Below are positions 1 to 3,992 of a stretch of DNA of 5,310 nt, piece after piece. The stretch is taken from positions 1-5,310 of the forward strand of contig DAOWER010000190.1 in the NCBI GenBank assembly GCA_030638405.1. Direction: 5' to 3'. Made by a program: the position numbers and the translations under genes. Each line of letters begins with the position of its first letter. Within the stretch, counting starts at the first letter, position 1. The notes under the pieces were generated by a model. That model was not told where the DNA came from. It was given only the letters and a program-made list of their open reading frames with translations, and searched no databases. The stretch comes from Candidatus Eiseniibacteriota bacterium. Lineage in GTDB: Bacteria; Joyebacterota; Joyebacteria; Joyebacterales; Joyebacteraceae.

Positions 1-1115
1 CCCGGCACGAGCAGCACCTTGAGTTCCTCGCACTGCTCATCGATCATGCGGCGCGCATCGCACGCGTCAGGCAGCACGAACCAGATGAACATCCCCTCCG
101 TGGGAACATTGAACGAGACCTCGGGCGGCAGGAACTCTTTCGCACCGTCGATCATCGCGTCGCGGTTCGTGCGGTAGAACTCGCAGTTCTGCTTTATGTG
201 TGCGCGAAACGCGTCGTGCCCCGCGGTGGCCATGTACTTGTGGAGAAGCGACTGGATGAACGTGCTCGTGTGGAGGTTCGACGACTGCTTGAAGAGCACG
301 AACTGCCGGATGACCTCAGCCGGACCGGACGCGTAGCCGATGCGCAGACCCGGCGCGAAGATCTTCGAGAAGCTGTCCAGCCTGACGACGCGCCCTTCCG
401 TGTCCATCGATTGAAGCGACGGCAGCACCGGCGAGTCGCCCAGCTTCACAAGCTGGTAAGGGTCGTCCTCAAGCACCAGGACGTCGAAGCGCGACGCTAT
501 CCTCATTATGTGCTCGCGGCGCGGCTGCGACAGCGCCACGCCGCCGGGATTGTGACCGCTCGGCACAGTGTAGATGAACTTGGGCAGTCTGCCACCGGCG
601 TCGGCGATCCGACTGAACTCGTTCTCGAGCGCCGCCGTGACCATGCCGTCCTCGTCCAGCGGCACGGCAACGAAGTTTTTCGTGAATGACTTGAACGCCG
701 ACAGCGCACCGGGGTACGCGGGCTCGGAGAGCGCGATGCTGTCGTCCGGGTCCGCGAACAGGTAGGGCATGATGAAGAGGCTCTCCTGGCTCCCGTTCGT
801 GACGACGAGCTGCGACGCGTCGAGCTCAACGCCGTCCTTCTCGCGATGCCAGGCGATCAGTTCTTCCCGCAGCCCCGCGTGGGCGTCCGAGGCGCCGTAC
901 TGCGAGGCGACTGTGAGTTCCGAACCCTCAAGCCAGCTTTTCGAACCGTCCTTGAACCTCACGTCGACACGGTCAAAGACGAACGTGCCCGGATTGGGAT
1001 AGCCTCCGCCCAGCGAGATCATCCCCTCTATCTTGAGATACTTGAGAAGCTCGCGGATGGGCGAGGGCTCCTTCCCCCTGGCCCGCTCGGCGAGGCGCGA
1101 CTCCACATTGAGCAA
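1..1115 (-). CDS. PLP-dependent fold-type I aminotransferase (2-aminoadipate/kynurenine/aromatic type), C-terminus cut by window
   Basis: Transfers amino groups between an amino acid and a 2-oxo acid using pyridoxal phosphate, in the cytoplasm. I translated the minus strand by hand: 371 codons are visible and the family usually has about 390-430 residues, so only the C-terminal end is missing. Seen in order: GGGYPNPGTF (36-45), the substrate-side loop; QYGASDAHAGLR (72-83); TNGSQESL (106-113), the phosphate-binding turn; SGHNPGG with Asn189; EDDPYQ with Asp217 and Tyr220, which contact the PLP ring; and SFSKIFAPGLRIGY with the Schiff-base Lys251 and the phosphate-binding Arg258. The Asn189-Asp217 spacing (28) equals that of aspartate aminotransferase. 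There is no N-terminal GntR-type helix-turn-helix, so it is an enzyme rather than a MocR regulator. The start is TTG at 1113-1115, 5 bases after AGGGGG; no in-frame ATG lies between it and the upstream stop. A GTG at 1104-1106 is a poorer alternative. The C-terminal substrate arginine is outside the window, so the substrate cannot be fixed. Confidence 0.93.
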   Translation of the reverse strand, partial: MLNVESRLAERARGKEPSPIRELLKYLKIEGMISLGGGYPNPGTFVFDRVDVRFKDGSKSWLEGSELTVASQYGASDAHAGLREELIAWHREKDGVELDASQLVVTNGSQESLFIMPYLFADPDDSIALSEPAYPGALSAFKSFTKNFVAVPLDEDGMVTAALENEFSRIADAGGRLPKFIYTVPSGHNPGGVALSQPRREHIMRIASRFDVLVLEDDPYQLVKLGDSPVLPSLQSMDTEGRVVRLDSFSKIFAPGLRIGYASGPAEVIRQFVLFKQSSNLHTSTFIQSLLHKYMATAGHDAFRAHIKQNCEFYRTNRDAMIDGAKEFLPPEVSFNVPTEGMFIWFVLPDACDARRMIDEQCEELKVLLVP

Positions 1116-1120
1116 CGTGT

Positions 1121-1126
1121 CCCCCT
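1121..1126 (-). promoter_or_regulatory. Ribosome binding site of the aminotransferase (decides a TTG start)
   Basis: AGGGGG on the minus strand ends 5 bases before TTG (1115-1113). The next in-frame start, GTG at 1106-1104, would be 14 bases away, and there is no ATG between the upstream in-frame stop and this point. The SD position therefore favours TTG as the initiation codon. Confidence 0.7.
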
Positions 1127-1159
1127 GTGATGACGGATGTTGTTGCGCCGGAATAGAGG

Positions 1160-1188
1160 AGTATATCCTGCACGGAACGGGGGGTCAA
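1160..1188 (-). promoter_or_regulatory. Sigma70-type promoter of the aminotransferase
   Basis: On the minus strand TTGACC (1188-1183) and TATACT (1165-1160) are separated by exactly 17 bases. This is 5/6 and 5/6 to the TTGACA/TATAAT consensus. Transcription would start near 1153, giving a leader of about 38 bases before the TTG codon. A run of six G on the plus strand (1179-1184) spans the -35 edge and the spacer. Confidence 0.75.
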
Positions 1189-1213
1189 GAATCAGGGCAT
1201 CCACCCTCCTCCA

Positions 1214-1242
1214 TTGACAGGCGTCTCCGTCGGGAATATGCT
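1214..1242 (+). promoter_or_regulatory. Sigma70-type promoter of the beta-helix lipoprotein
   Basis: TTGACA (1214-1219, perfect -35) and TATGCT (1237-1242, 4/6 to TATAAT) are separated by 17 bases. Transcription would start near 1249, leaving a leader of about 52 bases before ATG 1301. The TTG of the -35 box is in frame with the gene and could be misread as a start codon; the promoter argues against that. The -35 boxes of this promoter and the divergent one are 25 bases apart. Confidence 0.72.
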
Positions 1243-1262
1243 GATGTCACCCCTCCGAAGCC

Positions 1263-1294
1263 TCTCCGCAAGGAGAAGAGCCCCTGGGAGAAGA
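1263..1294 (+). promoter_or_regulatory. Leader element: GCAA-loop hairpin plus duplicated SD box
   Basis: TCTCC (1263-1267), loop GCAA (1268-1271) and GGAGA (1272-1276) form a perfect 5-bp stem with a GNRA tetraloop. The octamer GGAGAAGA occurs twice, at 1272-1279 and 1287-1294. Only the second is placed to serve ATG 1301 (GGAG ends 10 bases before it). The TCTCC strand is complementary to both copies, so pairing with the first leaves the true SD free and pairing with the second would block it. The geometry is seen directly; a regulatory role is inference. Confidence 0.4.
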
Positions 1295-1300
1295 ATCCGC

Positions 1301-2404
1301 ATGACTCTGAGAGATCACGCCGCAGGCCGTCTTTGGCTCGTCCTGACACTGGGCATCACGATTGCCGCCCTTGCTGCAGTGCTTGCGCTCTCCGGCTGCT
1401 CGAGCTCTAACCCAGCCGCACCTTCGCTCGCCCAGTCGTACCTGGTCGACCTCGAAGGCAACGGCGACTTTCTGACCATTCAGGAAGGCCTGAACGCCGC
1501 GAGCGACGGCGACACGGTCTTCGTCGCGCCCGGCGTGTATACTGGCCGGGGCAACAGGAACCTGACCTTCGGCGGGGTGAGCACCGTCGTCATAGGGACC
1601 GGGTCCCGCGACGAGACGGTCATCGACTGCGAGGGCTCCGGCCGCGGGTTCTACATCGGCGGGGGCGCGGCCCCGATCATCGAAAACCTGATGGTGACCA
1701 ACGGCGACACGATCAAGGGTGGGGGCATATGCCTGGAGGGCACGTCGCCCACGCTCCGGAACGTGCGCTTCGTCCGAAACGCCGCGCTCGACGGCGGCGG
1801 CCTCTACAGCCGCAACGGGTCGCCCACGCTCGAAGACGTCCTGTTCGACGACAACACGGCGGCCATCCAGGGCGGAGGTATGCTCTGCGTCAGCTCATCG
1901 CCCACGCTCAGCGATGTCGTCTTCTTCCAGAACGCCGCGCAGGGCTCGGGAGGCGGCATGGCCTGCGTGTTCTCCTCACCAGCCGTTTCGGGATGCGTCT
2001 TCCGCAGAAACTCGGCCGTGTTCGGAGGCGCGATCTACTGCGGCGAGTCGAGCCCGAGCGTCACCTCGTGCACCTTCGTAGAGAACGAGGGCTCCCATGG
2101 CGGCAGCATCTCCTGCGTCGACGGGTCCGCTCCGGCGATCACGCACACGATCATCGCGTACAGCGCTCCCGGGGAGGCGCTTTTCTGCGATGACAGCGAG
2201 CCCTTCACGACGCTCTCGTGCATCTTTGCCAACGGGGAGCTGAACGAGCTCTGCGGCACATACTCGACGAGCATGCTCTACGTAGACCCGCTCTTCTGCG
2301 ACCTCGAGAGCGGTGACCTGACGCTCAGGGCCGTCTCGGTGTGCCTGCCCGAGGGCAACTCGTGGGGCATCCAGATCGGCGCGTTGGGCGCGGGGTGCGA
2401 GTAG
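1301..2404 (+). CDS. Right-handed beta-helix lipoprotein (Pmp-like repeats)
   Basis: A 367-residue exported protein, probably membrane-anchored by lipid. Residues 1-33 form a lipoprotein signal: a basic N-region, a hydrophobic stretch (about 11-30) and lipobox L30-S-G-C33, followed by a Ser/Pro/Ala linker. Mature residues 49-75 are the helix cap shared with the next two genes (VDLEGNGDF, then GDTVFVAPGVYTG). Residues 147-276 hold five coils of about 25 residues, each reading SPTL or similar, then [VF]FxxN, then GGG or GGA. D329-E367 is a C-terminal cap (DPLFC...CLPEGN...GALGAGCE). ATG 1301 is chosen because it alone places the lipobox near the start; ORF extension to TTG 1214 runs into the -35 box. 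No catalytic motif, transmembrane barrel or sorting tail is seen. The fold fits pectate-lyase-like and Pmp-type proteins, but no enzyme activity can be claimed; adhesion or surface structure is inference. Confidence 0.85.
   Translation: MTLRDHAAGRLWLVLTLGITIAALAAVLALSGCSSSNPAAPSLAQSYLVDLEGNGDFLTIQEGLNAASDGDTVFVAPGVYTGRGNRNLTFGGVSTVVIGTGSRDETVIDCEGSGRGFYIGGGAAPIIENLMVTNGDTIKGGGICLEGTSPTLRNVRFVRNAALDGGGLYSRNGSPTLEDVLFDDNTAAIQGGGMLCVSSSPTLSDVVFFQNAAQGSGGGMACVFSSPAVSGCVFRRNSAVFGGAIYCGESSPSVTSCTFVENEGSHGGSISCVDGSAPAITHTIIAYSAPGEALFCDDSEPFTTLSCIFANGELNELCGTYSTSMLYVDPLFCDLESGDLTLRAVSVCLPEGNSWGIQIGALGAGCE
1745..1909 (+). repeat. Three-copy 12-mer marking beta-helix coil repeats in the lipoprotein gene
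   Basis: The 12-mer TCGCCCACGCTC (encoding SPTL) occurs identically at 1745-1756, 1820-1831 and 1898-1909, 75 and 78 bases apart. That is 25 and 26 codons, or one helix coil. Two further coils downstream keep the pattern only at protein level (PAVS, PSVT). The shared bases suggest internal duplication of coils. Confidence 0.75.
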
Positions 2405-2470
2405 TTACTGACCCTGAAGGATCTCCCGTCGGCGTCGCGTGGTGCTCGCGTTCCCTCGGTTGCTTCACCA

Positions 2471-2500
2471 TTGACCGTTCCAACACCTATCGTGTAGACT
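2471..2500 (+). promoter_or_regulatory. Probable sigma70-type promoter of the second beta-helix gene
   Basis: TTGACC (2471-2476) and TAGACT (2495-2500, 4/6) are separated by 18 bases, in the 147-base gap after the lipoprotein stop. Transcription would start near 2507, leaving about 45 bases of leader before ATG 2552. I see no convincing terminator between the lipoprotein gene and this promoter, so read-through is also possible. Confidence 0.55.
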
Positions 2501-2529
2501 AGAAGATGTCGCTCCCCTGTGAGACCTTC

Positions 2530-2546
2530 CTTCCTCAGTAAGGAAG
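2530..2546 (+). promoter_or_regulatory. Hairpin enclosing the SD of the second beta-helix gene
   Basis: CTTCCT (2530-2535), loop CAGTA (2536-2540) and AGGAAG (2541-2546) form a perfect 6-bp stem. The SD sequence TAAGGA (2539-2544) lies in the loop and 3' arm, 5-7 bases ahead of ATG 2552, so folding would hide it from the ribosome. It has no U tract and is not a terminator. Whether it regulates translation is inference. Confidence 0.5.
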
Positions 2547-2551
2547 CCGAC

Positions 2552-3988
2552 ATGCGACGCGTCTCACTGATTGCCATTCTCCTCACTACAGTCGTTGTTC
2601 CCGCGGCGCGAGCGGAGACCATTGTCGTCGACTGGCGCGGCGGCGCGGACTACGAGACCATCCAGGACGGCCTTGATGCCGCGGGCGATGGGGACGTGGT
2701 CCTCGTTGCCGATGGCACGTACACTGGGCTTCACAACACCGAGTTGGACTTCCACGGCGGGCGCATATCCCTCCGGCCTGTTCCCGGGTCCAGAGACGAC
2801 ACGATAATCGACTGCGAATGGGCCTGTCGCGCGTTCGAGTTCGACGACGGCGAGGACTCACTGGCGGTGGTCGAGGGACTCCACATCGTCAACGGCATGG
2901 CCAGCACGGGCGGGGCCGTGCTCATATCCAACTCCTCGCCCACCTTCAAGGACTGTACGATCCACCTTTGCATCGCGCCCTACCTGGGCGGGGGCGTCGC
3001 CGTGCTCGGCGGCGATCCCATCTTCGACTCATGCAGGCTCTCGTACAACACTGCCGACGACGGCGGAGCTGTCGCCGTCGTCAGCGGCTCGGCGACAATC
3101 CGCGGCTGCACGCTGCTCGACAATAGCGCGTTTGATGAAGGTGGGGCCCTCTTCTTCACCGATTCCTCAGCCGTCGTCAGGGCGTGCACCTTCACGCGCA
3201 ACTCGGCGATTGACGGCGGAGTGGCGCGCGTCCTCGGAACGCAGGTGGACTTCGAGGACTGCAGCTTCGACGATAATGAAGCCACACGGGGAGGCGCCTT
3301 GAGTCTCAGAAGACCTTCGATGGTCAGCGTGTCGGGGTGCAGCTTCGTTGGGAACAGCTCATCAGGCTACGGCGCGGCCCTGCACATGTACGGATGCTCA
3401 CCCTCTATCTCGAATTGCACCTTCACGAAGAACGCGCCGACCGGCGGCGGCACGGTCTGGGGCGAGTACTCTTCCCCCGTCCTGAGCTGGTGCACGTTCT
3501 GGGACAACAAGGGCACGTACGAGCCGGACATCGGACACGACGTCGAGCTCTATCACACGGATATCGGGAACGCGCTCATCGAGAACTGCACGTTCTGCGG
3601 CTGGCGGATGAACTCCAGGGACGATGGGGCGCTTCTGAGGTTCGGCGACTGCGAGCCGCTCGTCGAGCGCAGCATCATCGCCTTCTACAACCACGGGCCT
3701 GGCATCACCTGCGCGGGAACGGGGGAGCCGACGATCAGACAGTGTGTCGTATTCGGAAACGTCGGAGGCGACGAGATCTGCGGCGACGACCCGTACAACA
3801 ACATGTCGCTCGACCCTCTCTTCTGCGGGTTCTGGGAGGGCGATATGACGCTATGCGCCAACTCACCCTGCCTGCCCGAGTACAACCCCTGGGGAGTCCT
3901 CCTCGGTGCGCACGACCTGGGCTGCGGCGAATGTGAAACGCCGGTCGAACACGCGTCCTGGGGGACAATCAAGGCTATGTTCAGGTGA
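2552..3988 (+). CDS. Secreted right-handed beta-helix protein with C-terminal SWGxIKxxFR tail
   Basis: A 478-residue exported protein and paralogue of the lipoprotein upstream. Residues 1-21 are a signal peptidase I signal (MRR, hydrophobic core, cleavage after A-R-A21). Residues 25-52 are the shared cap (VDWRGGADYETI, GDVVLVADGTYTG). The body has about eleven coils of the form [IVLF]xxCx[FILV]xx[N], ten with Cys at the same place, followed by GG[AG][VIL] turns. Residues 421-458 match the lipoprotein's C-terminal cap (DPLFC, CLPEYNPWG, LGC). Unlike it, this protein continues for 20 residues to SWGTIKAMFR (469-478). By hand count it has 23 cysteines. ATG 2552 is chosen over the GTG at 2519 because it has an SD (TAAGGA) and gives a clean signal peptide. 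No autotransporter barrel or catalytic motif is seen. The next gene begins 4 bases after the stop, so the two form an operon. Likely surface-displayed or released; function unknown. Confidence 0.87.
   Translation: MRRVSLIAILLTTVVVPAARAETIVVDWRGGADYETIQDGLDAAGDGDVVLVADGTYTGLHNTELDFHGGRISLRPVPGSRDDTIIDCEWACRAFEFDDGEDSLAVVEGLHIVNGMASTGGAVLISNSSPTFKDCTIHLCIAPYLGGGVAVLGGDPIFDSCRLSYNTADDGGAVAVVSGSATIRGCTLLDNSAFDEGGALFFTDSSAVVRACTFTRNSAIDGGVARVLGTQVDFEDCSFDDNEATRGGALSLRRPSMVSVSGCSFVGNSSSGYGAALHMYGCSPSISNCTFTKNAPTGGGTVWGEYSSPVLSWCTFWDNKGTYEPDIGHDVELYHTDIGNALIENCTFCGWRMNSRDDGALLRFGDCEPLVERSIIAFYNHGPGITCAGTGEPTIRQCVVFGNVGGDEICGDDPYNNMSLDPLFCGFWEGDMTLCANSPCLPEYNPWGVLLGAHDLGCGECETPVEHASWGTIKAMFR
3926..3985 (+). 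other. C-terminal tail (candidate sorting signal) of the second beta-helix protein
   Basis: Residues 459-478 follow the conserved GC of the C-terminal cap and end SWGTIKAMFR: a short Pro/Glu linker, then an amphipathic, basic end. The lipid-anchored paralogue stops exactly where this tail begins (GCE, stop). That fits a tail that replaces a lipid anchor in localisation. From memory, similar W-G-x-x-K endings occur in secreted proteins of related uncultured phyla; I could not verify this. Confidence 0.4.
3983..3988 (+). promoter_or_regulatory. SD of the third beta-helix gene, overlapping the upstream stop codon
   Basis: AGGTGA matches the 3' half of the canonical AGGAGGTGA and contains the TGA stop of the preceding gene (3986-3988). 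By canonical alignment it places ATG 3993 at about 7 bases, slightly favouring 3993 over the adjacent in-frame ATG 3996. This arrangement points to translational coupling. Confidence 0.6.
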
Positions 3989-3992
3989 GGGT

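Noticed and set aside
198..1130. Plus-strand open frames across the left part (198-689, 846-1130 and others)
   Set aside because: They are antisense shadows of the aminotransferase, whose minus-strand frame shows all the conserved PLP-binding motifs.
1179..1184. G6 run in the spacer of the minus-strand promoter as a promoter-strength switch
   Set aside because: Six bases is too short to expect frequent slippage in a GC-rich genome; noted only because it touches the -35 box.
973..1188. A 71-codon minus-strand frame starting at TTG 1188
   Set aside because: The TTG is the -35 box of the aminotransferase promoter, and the frame is shifted against the enzyme's frame.
1214..1300. A 29-residue N-terminal extension of the lipoprotein from TTG 1214
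   Set aside because: The TTG belongs to a perfect TTGACA -35 box, and the extension would put an Arg-rich stretch ahead of an otherwise standard lipoprotein signal.
1739..2130. Regular 25-26 codon spacing considered as a CRISPR-like or intergenic repeat array
   Set aside because: The repeats lie within one coding frame, encode similar protein coils, and match the pitch of beta-helix turns.
2437..2451. Possible terminator hairpin (CGCG...CGCG) after the lipoprotein gene
   Set aside because: Only 4 bp of stem, not extendable, and no T tract follows.
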